The notes: generated by a model from the sequence alone, not told the origin. DNA of 64,000 nt from Kluyvera genomosp. 1 (GCF_001266615.1 NZ_LGHZ01000025.1:17733-81732), one strand, 5' to 3'. Counted from the stretch's first letter, positions 9,984 to 20,308 are shown. Numbers and translations: made by a program.

Positions 9984-10031
9984 ACGGGGTATTGCTAGGT
10001 TTTACTGGCCTGCTCCCTTACTCGGGAAGCG

Positions 10032-10065
10032 GGGCGCATCATATCAAATGACGCGCCGCTGTAAA
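10032..10065 (-). promoter_or_regulatory. tyrT stable-RNA promoter
   Basis: On the minus strand, TTTACA (10060-10065) and TATGAT (10038-10043) are 16 bp apart and are followed by a GC-rich discriminator GCGCCCC. This is the classical E. coli tyrT promoter, known for stringent control by ppGpp and for upstream activation by Fis. Confidence 0.92.
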
Positions 10066-10146
10066 GTATTCCTTTATCGAAAACGAACTGTTTGCGTACT
10101 TTTCATCCGTAACGGATTAAAGCTAATCAATTCATTTCGCTAGCGA

Positions 10147-10989
10147 TTAAAGAATAATCGTCCGGTTGCCGTAAACGAAGACACGTTGGGCAAGCACCTG
10201 ATAAAGCGCACGGCTCAGTACGTTTTTCTCGACGTCACGCCCTGCACGCATCATATCTTCCGCAGTATAGGTGTGATCGACGTGAATAACGTCCTGCATA
10301 ATGATTGGACCTTCATCCAGATTATCGTTCACGTAGTGGGCGGTAGCACCGACAATCTTCACACCGCGCTCGTAAGCCTGATGGTAAGGACGCGCGCCAA
10401 TAAATGCAGGCAGGAACGAGTGATGAATGTTGATAATTTTGTTCGGGAAGCGGCTGACAAATTCTGGCGTCAGGACGCGCATATATTTAGCCAACACGAC
10501 ATAATCAGGATCATGTGCTTCGATAGCATCGGCCATCAGCTTATCGTGATCTTCACGTGCCAGGCCTTCGTGGCTGACCAGTTGGAAAGGAATGTCAAAG
10601 CGTTCAACCAGCGTGCGCAGGGTTTCATGGTTGCCGATCACTGCAGCGATTTCCACGTCCAGGCCGCCATAGTTGGCTTTCATCAGCAGGTCGCCCAGGC
10701 AGTGGGCTTCCTTGGTTACCAGAATCACGATGCGGCGACGGCCGGCTGGGTTCAGTTCACGAACGGAACCTTCCGGCAGGGCGCTGTCTAAATCCGCAAG
10801 CAGGGTTGTGTCGTTGAAGATCCCTTCAAGCTCGGTACGCATAAAGAAGCGACCGGTGCGGTGATCGACAAATTCATTGTTCTGCACGATGTTAAGTTCA
10901 TGCTTGTAGCAAATGTTGGTAATACGCGCGATCAGACCTTTTTGGTCAGGACAGATAGTGCGCAGAACTTTTCGTTGAATGGAGTGCAT
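10147..10989 (-). CDS. purU: formyltetrahydrofolate deformylase PurU
   Basis: The product is 280 residues, as in E. coli. It hydrolyses 10-formyl-tetrahydrofolate to formate and tetrahydrofolate, supplying formate to PurT and balancing one-carbon pools. An N-terminal ACT domain (about residues 8-85) precedes a formyltransferase-like catalytic domain; the conserved HHSFLPAFIGARPYHQA stretch near residue 224 includes the catalytic region. The frame extends upstream another 37 codons, but the ATG at 10989 gives the known start (MHSIQRKVLRTICPDQ). It is a single gene between the tyrT promoter and ychJ. Confidence 0.96.
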   Translation of the reverse strand: MHSIQRKVLRTICPDQKGLIARITNICYKHELNIVQNNEFVDHRTGRFFMRTELEGIFNDTTLLADLDSALPEGSVRELNPAGRRRIVILVTKEAHCLGDLLMKANYGGLDVEIAAVIGNHETLRTLVERFDIPFQLVSHEGLAREDHDKLMADAIEAHDPDYVVLAKYMRVLTPEFVSRFPNKIINIHHSFLPAFIGARPYHQAYERGVKIVGATAHYVNDNLDEGPIIMQDVIHVDHTYTAEDMMRAGRDVEKNVLSRALYQVLAQRVFVYGNRTIIL

Positions 10990-11035
10990 TGCCGGGTAAA
11001 TCCTGTTGATGATGTTTGCGAAGCTGTTATCGGGT

Positions 11036-11494
11036 CTATTGCCCGCAGCATTTTTTAAATTTCTTACCTGAGCCGCATGGGCAGGCATCGTTTCTGCCAA
11101 TGACTGGCCGTGTACCGTCTATATAGTACCATTGCCCGTTTTCTTTTAAGAATCGTGAACGCTCAATGATGGCGCCGTTCTTGTTATTTTCACTAAAGCG
11201 GGCAACAAAACTGACGAAGCCTTCATCAGGATTGCGGCCTTCCTCGGCGGCGAAAACGGTCAGTCCAAGCCATTGGGTATGGGCAAAACCCTTTTGAATA
11301 TCGTCGCGGAAAGCACCAGCCTGACAGGATGCATGCCAGGTTCTGACCAGATAATCTGCATCTTTCATGACGAAGGCGCAATAGCGGGAACGCATAAGGT
11401 GTGACGGGTCTGGAGCACATTCGTTACCGGACAGATAACGCTGACAACATAGGCTATACTCGAGAGCGCTGCCACATGGGCAAAGTTCTGACAA
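11036..11494 (-). CDS. ychJ: YchJ, SEC-C motif protein (UPF0225)
   Basis: A TTG start at 11494 gives 152 residues, the E. coli length. It is preceded by GGGAG six bases upstream. A frame extension to 11599 has no ribosome site and no homology I recognise. SEC-C zinc motifs sit at both ends: [13 protein letters not shown] near the N-terminus and [13 protein letters not shown] at the C-terminus. An NTF2-like YchJ domain lies between. The function is unknown; such motifs in SecA bind zinc and ribosomes or SecB. The gene is 46 bp from purU on the same strand. Confidence 0.85.
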   Translation of the reverse strand: MSELCPCGSALEYSLCCQRYLSGNECAPDPSHLMRSRYCAFVMKDADYLVRTWHASCQAGAFRDDIQKGFAHTQWLGLTVFAAEEGRNPDEGFVSFVARFSENNKNGAIIERSRFLKENGQWYYIDGTRPVIGRNDACPCGSGKKFKKCCGQ

Positions 11495-11607
11495 AGATGT
11501 CTCCCTGAATCGACAGAGTAATGGCGAAATCACGCCTGATAGCACTATGGTAACCGAGCGCTGGCAATGATGCCACGCCAGAAGCAAGAGGACGTTCATC
11601 GGGAATA

Positions 11608-12519
11608 ATGAGAAAAATCAAAATTGGCCTGGCGTTAGGTTCAGGGGCAGCGCGAGGCTGGTCGCATATTGGCGTCATTAAAGCGCTACAAAAGATGGGC
11701 ATTGAGATTGATATTGTCGCGGGGTGTTCTATCGGTTCACTGGTTGGCGCGGCCTATGCCAGTAATCGTCTTCCCGAGCTGGAGCAGTGGGTCTGCTCCT
11801 TTAGCTATTGGGATGTTCTGCGGTTAATGGATCTTTCCTGGCGTCGCGGCGGGCTGCTGCGCGGTGAGCGGGTGTTTAATCACTATCGGCAGATTATGCC
11901 AAACGAGATGATTGAACACTGTGAGCGGCGTTTTGCGGCGGTCGCAACGAATCTCAGTACTGGCCGTGAACTGTGGTTTACCGAAGGCGATCTGCATATG
12001 GCGGTGCGAGCCTCTTGCAGCATTCCTGGTTTAATGGCACCGGTTCAGCATAATGGTTATTGGCTAGTGGATGGTGCGGTGGTCAATCCGGTACCGGTCT
12101 CGCTAACACGTGCGCTGGGAGCCGACATTGTGATTGCTGTCGATTTGCAACATGACGCACATCTTATGCAGCAGGATCTCCTGTCCGCCAATATTCAGCC
12201 TGATGTTGGAATAAATGAGTCCGAGGATGAGCTATCATGGCGTGAGCGTCTGCGTTCTCGCCTGGGGCGAGTGGCTGCCCGTCGTTCGGTCGTTGCACCG
12301 ACGGCGATGGAAATTATGACGACCTCGATTCAGGTGCTGGAAAATCGGCTTAAGCGTAACCGTATGGCGGGCGATCCGCCGGATATCCTCTTACAACCGT
12401 TTTGCCCCCAGATATCTACTCTGGATTTTCATCGAGCTTCGTCTGCGATAGCCGCCGGTCAACAAGCGGTTGAAAAAAAGACAGATGAGCTTTTACCTTT
12501 AGTGAGAAGTTCCACTTAA
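11608..12519 (+). CDS. rssA: patatin-like phospholipase RssA
   Basis: The product is 303 residues (E. coli 301). It has the patatin fold signatures: the oxyanion-hole glycines in [12 protein letters not shown] near residue 12, the nucleophile Ser in GCSIGS near residue 42, and the Asp of DGAVVNPVP near residue 152. The family hydrolyses acyl esters, but the physiological substrate of RssA is unknown. It is in the same direction as rssB with 89 bp between, and in E. coli the two can be cotranscribed. It is probably cytoplasmic or loosely membrane-bound. Confidence 0.95.
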   Translation: MRKIKIGLALGSGAARGWSHIGVIKALQKMGIEIDIVAGCSIGSLVGAAYASNRLPELEQWVCSFSYWDVLRLMDLSWRRGGLLRGERVFNHYRQIMPNEMIEHCERRFAAVATNLSTGRELWFTEGDLHMAVRASCSIPGLMAPVQHNGYWLVDGAVVNPVPVSLTRALGADIVIAVDLQHDAHLMQQDLLSANIQPDVGINESEDELSWRERLRSRLGRVAARRSVVAPTAMEIMTTSIQVLENRLKRNRMAGDPPDILLQPFCPQISTLDFHRASSAIAAGQQAVEKKTDELLPLVRSST

Positions 12520-12608
12520 GGTTTTTTTCGACTACTTCAGCAAATTCTGAAAGGCGATTATCACAATAGCATGCCACTATTTACTTATCGTCGGGCAGGG
12601 GAGACATC

Positions 12609-13622
12609 ATGACGCAGCCGTTGGCGGGAAAACAGATTTTAATTGTTGAAGACGAACCCGTTTTCCGCTCACTTATGGATTCATGGCTTTCGTCACTTGG
12701 CGCGAGCACCCTTCTGGCCCAGGACGGCGTCGATGCGTTAACGCAGATGGCGAGCCAGAAACCCGATCTGATGATTTGCGACCTGGCGATGCCGCGTATG
12801 AACGGGTTGCAGCTGGTTGAGCATCTGCGTAATGCTGGTGATACGTTGCCTATCCTTATCATTTCTGCGACGGAAAATATGGCTGATATTGCCAAAGCGC
12901 TGCGTCTTGGCGTTCAGGACGTATTATTAAAACCTGTCAAAGATTTGAATCGTCTGCGTGAAACCGTGCTGGCCTGCCTTTATCCTAATATGTTTAATTC
13001 CCGCGTCGAAGAAGAAGAGCGGCTATTTGAAGATTGGGATGCGCTGGTTAACAATCCCGCAGCAGCAGCCAAGTTGCTGCAAGAGTTACAGCCGCCGGTA
13101 CAGCAACAAATATCACATTGTCGGATAAATTATCGCCAGCTTATGGCCGTTGATGCGCCAGGACTGGTTTTGGATATTGCCCCATTATCAGAACACGATT
13201 TAGCATTTTATTGTCTTGATGTTACCCGGGCGGGAGATAATGGGGTATTAGCCGCTCTATTACTGCGGGTACTATTTAATGGTTTGCTGCAAGAGCAACT
13301 TTCGCATCAAGGCCAACGACTACCAGAATTAGGGAGTCTGTTAAAACAGGTTAATCAGTTGCTGCGGCAAGCTAACCTTCCCGGGCAGTTCCCGTTACTT
13401 GTCGGTTATTATCACAGCGGTTTAAAAAACCTCATTTTGGTATCTGCTGGGCTGAACGGGACATTAAATACCGGTGACCATCAAATTCAAATAAGTAATG
13501 GCGTGCCGCTCGGTACGTTAGGAAACGCTTATCTCAACCAAATAAGTCAGCGCTGTACTTCATGGCAGTGTCAGGTTTGGGGAAATGGTGGCCGTTTACG
13601 CCTAATGTTGTCTGCGGAATGA
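12609..13622 (+). CDS. rssB: RpoS proteolysis adaptor and response regulator RssB (SprE)
   Basis: The product is 337 residues, as in E. coli. An N-terminal receiver domain (about residues 9-125) has the acidic pair in IVEDEP, the phospho-acceptor Asp58 in MICDLAMPRMN and a Lys in LLKPVKD near residue 108. The C-terminal domain resembles a degenerate PP2C phosphatase. Known role: RssB delivers RpoS to ClpXP during growth and is blocked by Ira anti-adaptors under stress. RprA and H-NS, both encoded in this window, also act on RpoS levels. The ATG at 12609 has GGGGAGA upstream. Confidence 0.96.
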   Translation: MTQPLAGKQILIVEDEPVFRSLMDSWLSSLGASTLLAQDGVDALTQMASQKPDLMICDLAMPRMNGLQLVEHLRNAGDTLPILIISATENMADIAKALRLGVQDVLLKPVKDLNRLRETVLACLYPNMFNSRVEEEERLFEDWDALVNNPAAAAKLLQELQPPVQQQISHCRINYRQLMAVDAPGLVLDIAPLSEHDLAFYCLDVTRAGDNGVLAALLLRVLFNGLLQEQLSHQGQRLPELGSLLKQVNQLLRQANLPGQFPLLVGYYHSGLKNLILVSAGLNGTLNTGDHQIQISNGVPLGTLGNAYLNQISQRCTSWQCQVWGNGGRLRLMLSAE

Positions 13623-13697
13623 GCAAACGCATTTTTTTATAGGGATAGCTTTAACGGCTTATCTGCCGTGGTGATACTATCTGCAAATTGATGTGGA

Positions 13698-13826
13698 TAT
13701 ACTCGTCATGCTTCAGCTTGCTGGTGTGTTGACCCGAGCCATTATCATCGTTGGCATGTTAAACGAGGTATTCGGTGAATTGGGAAGCGCTCCTCCTTCA
13801 GCTCAATGTCTTCGACTACGAGTATA
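13698..13826. repeat. 129-bp element with terminal inverted repeats, RSA-like
   Basis: The stretch from TATACTCGT (13698-13706) to ACGAGTATA (13818-13826) has perfect 9-bp inverted ends. The left part (GATATACTCGTCATGCTTCAG) resembles the start of a dispersed enterobacterial intergenic repeat (RSA type) that I recall only from memory. It lies in the rssB-galU gap of 323 bp, which otherwise holds only a possible galU promoter region (around 13880-13910). Confidence 0.4.
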
Positions 13827-13945
13827 AATCTTAATTCGAGGTCAACGTGTCCTTTTCAGAGCAGCCTCATGAGGTTGTAATGATATACTCGATGCGTACT
13901 TAATTAACGAGCAAGTTCAAAGTTTGAACAGTTCAGGAGATTTGA

Positions 13946-14854
13946 ATGGCTGCCCTAAATTCGAAAGTAACAAAGGCTGTAATCCCGGTTGCGGGATTAG
14001 GGACGAGGATGTTACCGGCGACAAAAGCAATTCCTAAGGAAATGCTGCCGCTGGTAGATAAGCCTTTAATTCAGTATGTCGTGAACGAGTGTATTGCCGC
14101 TGGTATCACTGAAATTGTACTGGTTACCCATTCTTCCAAGAATTCCATCGAAAACCACTTTGATACCAGCTTTGAGCTTGAAGCCATGCTGGAGAAGCGC
14201 GTTAAACGTCAGCTTCTGGAAGAAGTACAGTCTATCTGTCCGCCGCACGTCACCATCATGCAGGTACGTCAGGGGCTGGCTAAAGGGCTGGGACATGCAG
14301 TCCTGTGTGCGCATCCGGTTGTTGGCGATGAGCCAGTCGCAGTCATCCTGCCAGACGTGATTCTTGATGAATATGAATCCGATCTGAGCCGTGATAACCT
14401 GGCTGAAATGATCGCGCGATATGATGAAACGGGCGCCAGCCAGATCATGGTTGAGCCGGTTGCTGATGTGACCGCATATGGGGTTGTTGATTGCAAGGGC
14501 GCCACCCTGAACCCAGGCGACAGCGTACCGATGGTTGGCGTGGTTGAGAAACCAAAGGCTGACGCGGCGCCATCGAATCTCGCCGTTGTGGGTCGCTATG
14601 TACTGAGTGCAGAAATTTGGCCTCTGCTGGCCAAAACTCCTCCGGGTGCCGGTGATGAAATCCAGTTGACTGACGCTATCGATATGCTCATCGAAAAAGA
14701 GACTGTTGAAGCGTACCACATGAAAGGCAAGAGCCATGACTGCGGTAATAAGCTGGGGTATATGCAGGCGTTTGTGGAATACGGTATCCGCCACAATACG
14801 CTGGGTGAAGATTTCAAAGCCTGGCTGCAAGATACTCTGGGCATCGCAAAGTAA
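13946..14854 (+). CDS. galU: UTP-glucose-1-phosphate uridylyltransferase GalU
   Basis: The product is 302 residues, as in E. coli. It makes UDP-glucose from UTP and glucose-1-phosphate, needed for lipopolysaccharide, galactose use, trehalose and osmoregulated glucans. The nucleotidyltransferase motif [19 protein letters not shown] lies near residue 17, and the conserved VEKPK is near residue 200. UDP-glucose level also feeds into RpoS control, which suits its neighbour rssB. AGGAG precedes the ATG by eight bases. A terminator follows. Confidence 0.97.
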   Translation: MAALNSKVTKAVIPVAGLGTRMLPATKAIPKEMLPLVDKPLIQYVVNECIAAGITEIVLVTHSSKNSIENHFDTSFELEAMLEKRVKRQLLEEVQSICPPHVTIMQVRQGLAKGLGHAVLCAHPVVGDEPVAVILPDVILDEYESDLSRDNLAEMIARYDETGASQIMVEPVADVTAYGVVDCKGATLNPGDSVPMVGVVEKPKADAAPSNLAVVGRYVLSAEIWPLLAKTPPGAGDEIQLTDAIDMLIEKETVEAYHMKGKSHDCGNKLGYMQAFVEYGIRHNTLGEDFKAWLQDTLGIAK

Positions 14855-14870
14855 TTTTGTGATGGCGACT

Positions 14871-14896
14871 AAAACCGGGGAAACCCGGTTTTTTTA
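14871..14896 (+). terminator. galU terminator
   Basis: The stem AAAACCGGG / CCCGGTTTT with loop GAAA is followed by a T run, 16 bases after the galU stop. Confidence 0.92.
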
Positions 14897-14973
14897 TATC
14901 TTAATAACGGCTATGGATAAAAAATGTACTCGCCAGGGTGGGGGCGTTATCACGAGACAGGGATCGTTCAGAT

Positions 14974-14999
14974 ATAAAAAATCCCGCCGAAGCGGGACT
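14974..14999 (-). terminator. hns terminator
   Basis: On the minus strand AGTCCCGC / GCGGGA with a TTCG loop is followed by TTTTTTA, about 20 bases past the hns stop. Confidence 0.88.
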
Positions 15000-15016
15000 T
15001 TCGCGAAGCGTTAGGA

Positions 15017-15430
15017 TTAATCCTTGATCAGGAAATCGTCCAGAGATTTACCCTGTTCGTCCATCGCTTTTTTGATTACTGCTGGGGTACGGCCCTGGCC
15101 GGTCCAGGTTTTGGTTTCGCCGTTTTCGTCAACGTAGCTATATTTAGCCGGACGTGCAGCGCGTTTAGCTTTGGTGCCAGTTTTAGCAGCAGCCATGCTA
15201 TTCAGCAGTTCGTTCGGATCAATACCGTCAGCAATCAGCATTTCGCGATATTGTTGCAGTTTACGAGTGCGTTCTTCGATTTCTGCAGCTGCAGCGTTAT
15301 CTTCTTCGCGGCGTTCGTTAACAACAACTTCTAATTTTTCCAGCATTTCTTCAAGCGTTTCAAGGGTGCATTCTCTTGCCTGCGCACGAAGAGTACGGAT
15401 GTTGTTCAAAATTTTAAGTGCTTCGCTCAT
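15017..15430 (-). CDS. hns: nucleoid-structuring global repressor H-NS
   Basis: The product is 137 residues, as in E. coli. The N-terminal half (about 1-80) is a coiled-coil oligomerisation region, followed by a basic linker ([10 protein letters not shown]) and the C-terminal DNA-binding domain with the AT-hook-like loop in [11 protein letters not shown] near residue 109-119. It binds curved AT-rich DNA, silences horizontally acquired genes and also lowers RpoS. The basic linker differs a little from E. coli but the DNA-binding loop is intact. It is convergent with galU and has a long AT-rich upstream region. Confidence 0.97.
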   Translation of the reverse strand: MSEALKILNNIRTLRAQARECTLETLEEMLEKLEVVVNERREEDNAAAAEIEERTRKLQQYREMLIADGIDPNELLNSMAAAKTGTKAKRAARPAKYSYVDENGETKTWTGQGRTPAVIKKAMDEQGKSLDDFLIKD

Positions 15431-16339
15431 TGTAGTAATCTCAAACTTATATTGTGGGGTGGTTTGTTGCTGTAATAATAGAGCGATAAAATCAGTTGTG
15501 CAATAGGGAAGAATGTAAGGAATTCAAAATAACGTGTTATTTGGTGCTGTTATTTATATTTATAAGTTAAATTGTCCGCAATGATACAGAATCAGCTCGT
15601 CCTTATTGTCGCAGTGGCGAAACGGGATAACATGCGGGCCGCCGGAGGACCCCTGCACATAAATATACTCCGTATGGATAAATATCAACCTTATGTATTA
15701 CCCGACAGGTGTTCATTTTGTGCATCGTTTTATCGGTTGCGAATCGTTACGCACCTCAACCACTTTGCACGCCGGCTGGCTTTGTGTATCGATTTTCTTA
15801 ACCATCACTTATCTATTTACCTTCTTTCCTGTACGGGTAAATTTCTGCGATATGATAACAATGTCCAATGTCTGGGTTGGCAATACAGCACAAGCCATGA
15901 AGGGCTCAGCTTTAAGGCCATAGTTATGACGATGTTATTTCAGGCGGAAACTGTTTAATTTACAGATAACAAAGGCGGGTATATCGCTACACAAATTGGT
16001 ACTGGTCACATTTTTTATGTCGGATTCATTAAATTTTTCAACTATTCATCGTGCTAGCTATTTTATCGCATTGCTCGGAGAATCCGCGCAGTTGTGCTGG
16101 CAGGAAAAACTAAATAATCCAGCTATATGATGGTGTTAACTGTAATTAGCGTTAAATATAGTCGGTACGCAATTAACGTGCCGGTTATTAACGGTAACGC
16201 TAAATGCTTCCCCTGCGAAAGGGGCAGCGGTTGATGTGTTGGCTCATACGCAATGAAGAGATGACGCAGAGAGCGTGGGCGTAAAATATGTTACACTGCG
16301 AGCCGTTTAAAAAACGCATCGATTAGGATCTCTCAGCCA
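15431..16339. other. 909-bp hns-tdk gap, no convincing gene
   Basis: This divergent gap holds the hns promoter side (AT-rich from 15431 to about 15590) and the tdk promoter side. Two overlapping open frames occur (15572-15958 and 15693-15923, plus strand). They are in different frames, lack clear ribosome sites and recall no family, so I do not call them. A hairpin CCCCT/AGGGG lies at about 16208-16221. No tRNA or repeat is visible. Confidence 0.5.
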
Positions 16340-16969
16340 ATGGCACAACTTTATTTCTACTACTCAGCGATGAATGCAGGGAAGTCGACGGCCCTTTTGC
16401 AGTCGTCATACAATTACCAGGAGCGCGGTATGCGCACCATCGTTTATACCGCTGAAATAGACGATCGTTTTGGTGCAGGCAAAGTCAGCTCCCGCATCGG
16501 TTTGTCATCGCCGGCGAAGCTGTTTAACCATACCAGTAATTTGTTTGATGAAATTAATGCAGAGAACGCTCGTGAGCCGGTCAACTGCGTGCTGGTGGAT
16601 GAATGCCAGTTTCTCACGCGTGAGCAGGTCTACGCGCTTTCTGACGTGGTTGATAACCTTGATATCCCGGTATTGTGCTACGGGCTGAGAACGGATTTCC
16701 GCGGTGAGCTATTCGGCGGCAGTCAGTATTTATTAGCGCTGTCAGACAAGCTGGTGGAATTAAAAACGATCTGTTTCTGTGGCCGTAAGGCTAGCATGGT
16801 TTTACGTCTTGACCAGGAGGGGCGCCCGTATAACGAAGGGGAGCAGGTGGTTATCGGCGGAAATGAACGTTATGTATCCGTATGTCGTAAACACTATAAA
16901 GAAGCGCTGGAGAAGGGCTCACTGACGCTCATCCAGGAAAACCATCGCCAAGCCTGTCGTTCATGCTAA
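16340..16969 (+). CDS. tdk: thymidine kinase Tdk
   Basis: The product is 209 residues (E. coli 205). It phosphorylates thymidine and deoxyuridine in nucleoside salvage. The P-loop is [12 protein letters not shown] near residues 9-20, a Walker B-type DECQF lies near residue 88-92, and the lasso/zinc region carries CFCGRKA near residue 152 and a second CRKHYK near 187. The extra C-terminal residues end in QACRSC, adding two Cys not present in E. coli. A single gene, divergent from hns and convergent with adhE. Confidence 0.96.
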   Translation: MAQLYFYYSAMNAGKSTALLQSSYNYQERGMRTIVYTAEIDDRFGAGKVSSRIGLSSPAKLFNHTSNLFDEINAENAREPVNCVLVDECQFLTREQVYALSDVVDNLDIPVLCYGLRTDFRGELFGGSQYLLALSDKLVELKTICFCGRKASMVLRLDQEGRPYNEGEQVVIGGNERYVSVCRKHYKEALEKGSLTLIQENHRQACRSC

Positions 16970-17082
16970 TCGCCGTCTGATGCTTCTCCTGCCTCTTCAA
17001 TGCGATGCTAACTAAGGGGCAGGGAAGTTGTCCCGCCGTTTTACCCAAGTTACTCTGATTTTTCTCTTTGAATCTGACCCAT

Positions 17083-17110
17083 AAAAAAAGCCCCATCGAC
17101 GATGGGGCTT
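17083..17110. terminator. tdk/adhE bidirectional terminator
   Basis: The stem AAGCCCCATC / GATGGGGCTT has a 3-nt loop. On the minus strand a run of T follows, which serves adhE best; it also lies downstream of tdk. Confidence 0.88.
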
Positions 17111-17142
17111 GATATTTACCTGTTCAGCAGAGATGGAGCGAA

Positions 17143-19812
17143 TTATTTCTTCGCTTTTTTCTCTGCTTTGGCTGGCGCTGCTTCTTTCTTCTCTTCTGCG
17201 GCACCTTCAACGAATTCACGTCCGTAGAAAGTATCCAGCAGGATCTGTTTCAGTTCAGCAATCAGCGGATAGCGTGGGTTCGCACCGGTACACTGGTCAT
17301 CAAACGCATCTTCAGACAGTTTGTCGACATGCGCCAGGAAGTCAGATTCCTGCACGCCAGCTTCGCGGATTGACTTAGGAATACCCAGGTCAGCTTTAAT
17401 TTCGTCCAACCAGCCCAGCAGTTTCTCGATCTTAGCTGCAGTACGGTCGCCCGGTGCAGTCAGACCCAGATGGTCTGCGATTTCAGCATAGCGACGACGA
17501 GCCTGTGGGCGGTCATACTGGCTGAATGCGGTCTGTTTGGTTGGGTTGTCGTTCGCGTTATAGCGAATAACGTTGCTGATCAGCAGGGCGTTCGCCAGAC
17601 CGTGAGGAATGTGGAACTGAGAGCCCAACTTGTGCGCCATGGAGTGACATACACCCAGGAAGGCGTTAGCAAACGCGATGCCCGCGATGGTTGCTGCACT
17701 GTGAACACGTTCACGAGCTACCGGGTTCTTAGAACCTTCATGGTAAGACGCTGGCAGGTTTTCTTTCAGCAGTTTCAGAGCTTGCAGTGCCTGACCGTCA
17801 GAGAACTCAGAAGCCAGTACGGAAACGTAAGCTTCCAGGGCGTGAGTTACAGCATCCAGACCACCGAATGCACACAGGGATTTAGGCATATCCATCACCA
17901 GGTTGGCATCAACAATCGCCATGTCTGGGGTCAGCGCGTAGTCTGCCAGAGGATATTTCTGACCTGTTGCATCGTCGGTTACAACCGCAAACGGAGTCAC
18001 TTCAGAACCGGTACCGGAAGTGGTGGTGATAGCAACCATTTTGGCTTTCACACCCATTTTCGGGAACTTGTAGATACGTTTACGGATGTCCATAAAGCGC
18101 AGCGCCAATTCTTCGAAGTGAGTTTCTGGGTGCTCGTACATAACCCACATGATTTTAGCAGCATCCATTGGGGAACCGCCGCCCAGCGCGATAATCACGT
18201 CTGGTTTGAAGGAGTTCGCCAGTTCTGCACCTTTACGTACGATAGTCAGCGTTGGGTCAGCTTCAACTTCGAAGAACACGTCAACTTCAACGCCAGCTGC
18301 TTTCAGCACAGAGGTGATCTGGTCTGCATAGCCGTTGTTGAACAGGAAGCGGTCAGTCACGATGAGCGCACGTTTGTGGCCATCAGTAATCAATTCATCC
18401 AACGCAATAGGCAGTGAGCCACGGCGGAAGTAGATAGATTTCGGAAGTTTGTGCCACAACATGTTTTCAGCTCGCTTAGCAACGGTTTTCTTGTTGATCA
18501 GGTGCTTAGGACCAACGTTTTCAGAGATGGAGTTACCACCCCATGAACCACAACCCAGAGTCAGGGAAGGTGCGAGTTTGAAGTTATACAGGTCACCGAT
18601 ACCACCCTGAGAAGCAGGGGTGTTAATCAGGATACGCGCGGTTTTCATCATCTGGCCGAAGTGAGCAACACGTTCTGGCTGGTTGTCCTGGTCGGTGTAC
18701 AGGCAAGAGGTATGACCGATACCGCCCATCGCAACCAGTTTTTCTGCTTTAACTACAGCATCTTCAAAGTCTTTCGCGCGGTACATTGCCAGCGTCGGAG
18801 ACAGTTTTTCGTGTGCAAACGGTTCGCTTTCGTCAACAACCTTCACTTCACCAATCAGGATCTTGGTGGTTGCTGGAACGGTGAAGCCTGCCAGTTCAGC
18901 GATCTTATGCGCTGGCTGACCTACGATAGCGGCGTTCAGACCGCCATTTTTCAGGATGATGTCCTGAACGGCTTTCAGCTCTTTGCCCTGCAGCATGTAG
19001 CCACCGTGGCTAGCGAAACGTTCGCGAACGGCGTCGTATACCGAGTCAACAACAACAACGGACTGTTCTGAAGCACAGATTACGCCGTTATCGAAGGTTT
19101 TAGACATCAATACAGAAGCGACAGCACGTTTGATATCAGCGGTTTCGTCGATAACAACAGGGGTGTTACCTGCGCCAACGCCGATTGCTGGTTTACCGGA
19201 GCTGTATGCTGCTTTAACCATGCCTGGACCGCCGGTCGCGAGAATCAGGTTAATGTCAGGGTGGTGCATCAGCGCGTTAGACAGCTCAACGGACGGTTGA
19301 TCAATCCAGCCGATCAGATCTTTCGGTGCACCCGCAGCAATAGCAGCTTGCAGAACGATGTCAGCGGCTTTGTTAGTGGCATCTTTCGCACGTGGGTGCG
19401 GGGAGAAGATGATGGCGTTACGCGTCTTCAGGCTGATCAGCGATTTGAAGATAGCAGTAGAAGTTGGGTTAGTAGTCGGTACGATACCGCAGATAATACC
19501 GATAGGTTCGGCGATGGTGATGGTACCGAAAGTGTCGTCTTCAGACAGAACACCGCAGGTTTTTTCATCTTTATAGGCGTTGTAGATATATTCAGACGCG
19601 AAGTGGTTTTTGATCACTTTGTCTTCAACGATACCCATGCCGGATTCGGCAACGGCCATTTTTGCGAGAGGGATTCGAGCATCTGCAGCGGCCAGGGCGG
19701 CGGCGCGGAAGATTTTGTCAACTTGCTCTTGAGTGAAACTGGCATATTCACGCTGGGCTTTTTTTACGCGCTCTACGAGTGCGTTAAGTTCAGCGACATT
19801 AGTAACAGCCAT
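17143..19812 (-). CDS. adhE: bifunctional acetaldehyde/alcohol dehydrogenase AdhE
   Basis: The product is 889 residues (E. coli 891). The N-terminal half is a CoA-acylating aldehyde dehydrogenase with the active Cys in GVICASEQS near residue 246; the C-terminal half (from about 450) is an iron-dependent alcohol dehydrogenase with GGGSPMDAAK near 550 and metal-ligand His in VCHSMAHKLG near 730. It turns acetyl-CoA to ethanol during fermentation, recycling two NADH, and forms helical spirosomes. The C-terminus is Lys/Ala-rich (EEKKEAAPAKAEKKAKK). AGGAGAG precedes the ATG. In E. coli it responds to NADH/NAD, Cra, Fis, RpoS and NarL; a long leader is kept here. Confidence 0.97.
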   Translation of the reverse strand: MAVTNVAELNALVERVKKAQREYASFTQEQVDKIFRAAALAAADARIPLAKMAVAESGMGIVEDKVIKNHFASEYIYNAYKDEKTCGVLSEDDTFGTITIAEPIGIICGIVPTTNPTSTAIFKSLISLKTRNAIIFSPHPRAKDATNKAADIVLQAAIAAGAPKDLIGWIDQPSVELSNALMHHPDINLILATGGPGMVKAAYSSGKPAIGVGAGNTPVVIDETADIKRAVASVLMSKTFDNGVICASEQSVVVVDSVYDAVRERFASHGGYMLQGKELKAVQDIILKNGGLNAAIVGQPAHKIAELAGFTVPATTKILIGEVKVVDESEPFAHEKLSPTLAMYRAKDFEDAVVKAEKLVAMGGIGHTSCLYTDQDNQPERVAHFGQMMKTARILINTPASQGGIGDLYNFKLAPSLTLGCGSWGGNSISENVGPKHLINKKTVAKRAENMLWHKLPKSIYFRRGSLPIALDELITDGHKRALIVTDRFLFNNGYADQITSVLKAAGVEVDVFFEVEADPTLTIVRKGAELANSFKPDVIIALGGGSPMDAAKIMWVMYEHPETHFEELALRFMDIRKRIYKFPKMGVKAKMVAITTTSGTGSEVTPFAVVTDDATGQKYPLADYALTPDMAIVDANLVMDMPKSLCAFGGLDAVTHALEAYVSVLASEFSDGQALQALKLLKENLPASYHEGSKNPVARERVHSAATIAGIAFANAFLGVCHSMAHKLGSQFHIPHGLANALLISNVIRYNANDNPTKQTAFSQYDRPQARRRYAEIADHLGLTAPGDRTAAKIEKLLGWLDEIKADLGIPKSIREAGVQESDFLAHVDKLSEDAFDDQCTGANPRYPLIAELKQILLDTFYGREFVEGAAEEKKEAAPAKAEKKAKK

Positions 19813-20308
19813 AATGCTCTCCTGATAATGTTAAACTTTTTTAGTGAATCATCTGCTCGACAAGTCAGTATAGACAAATCACCTGCAGCTGGGGAAAAAG
19901 TTAAGAAAACAAAGCGTTATTCACAAACTGATCCACTGATTTACTAAAAGAGCTTCGATTTAGCCAAGGAGCCTACCGTCAGAGATACACCTGATTTTTC
20001 AGGCTGATTCCCTTTCGGTGTAAGCAGATTACCCACTTCTGAGTACGAATTACGTGATCTAAATCAAATTTAGGCTAAGCTGACACCTTTCAGCATGGTG
20101 CTTTTAGTAAAACGCGGAGTCTGTTAATCATTCGTGAGTATCGGTGGAGGAAACATTAGCATAGTTTACACAAATCTATAACACTCTGTTTTACCCCTCT
20201 TTTTATGGATAATTCAGATGAAGACTGCTAATAAAAAGGGTATTGTCAGCGCATTTCACGGTTTGTTGTTCGTCAACTACAACTTTTAATGGTTTCTTCG
20301 GGGTTCAT
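19813..20308. other. adhE-ychE divergent regulatory gap
   Basis: A 496-bp gap between two divergent genes. It has no RNA gene or repeat that I can see. The adhE side is AT-rich and should carry the long adhE leader and promoters known from E. coli. A 23-codon frame (20218-20289) ends 20 bases before ychE but has no clear ribosome site. Confidence 0.5.

Noticed and set aside
16208..16230. CCCCT/AGGGG hairpin upstream of tdk as a terminator or attenuator
   Set aside because: The stem is short and no T run follows on either strand.
20218..20289. 23-codon frame before ychE as a leader peptide
   Set aside because: No ribosome site of normal strength and no recognised pattern; kept only as a remark in the gap entry.
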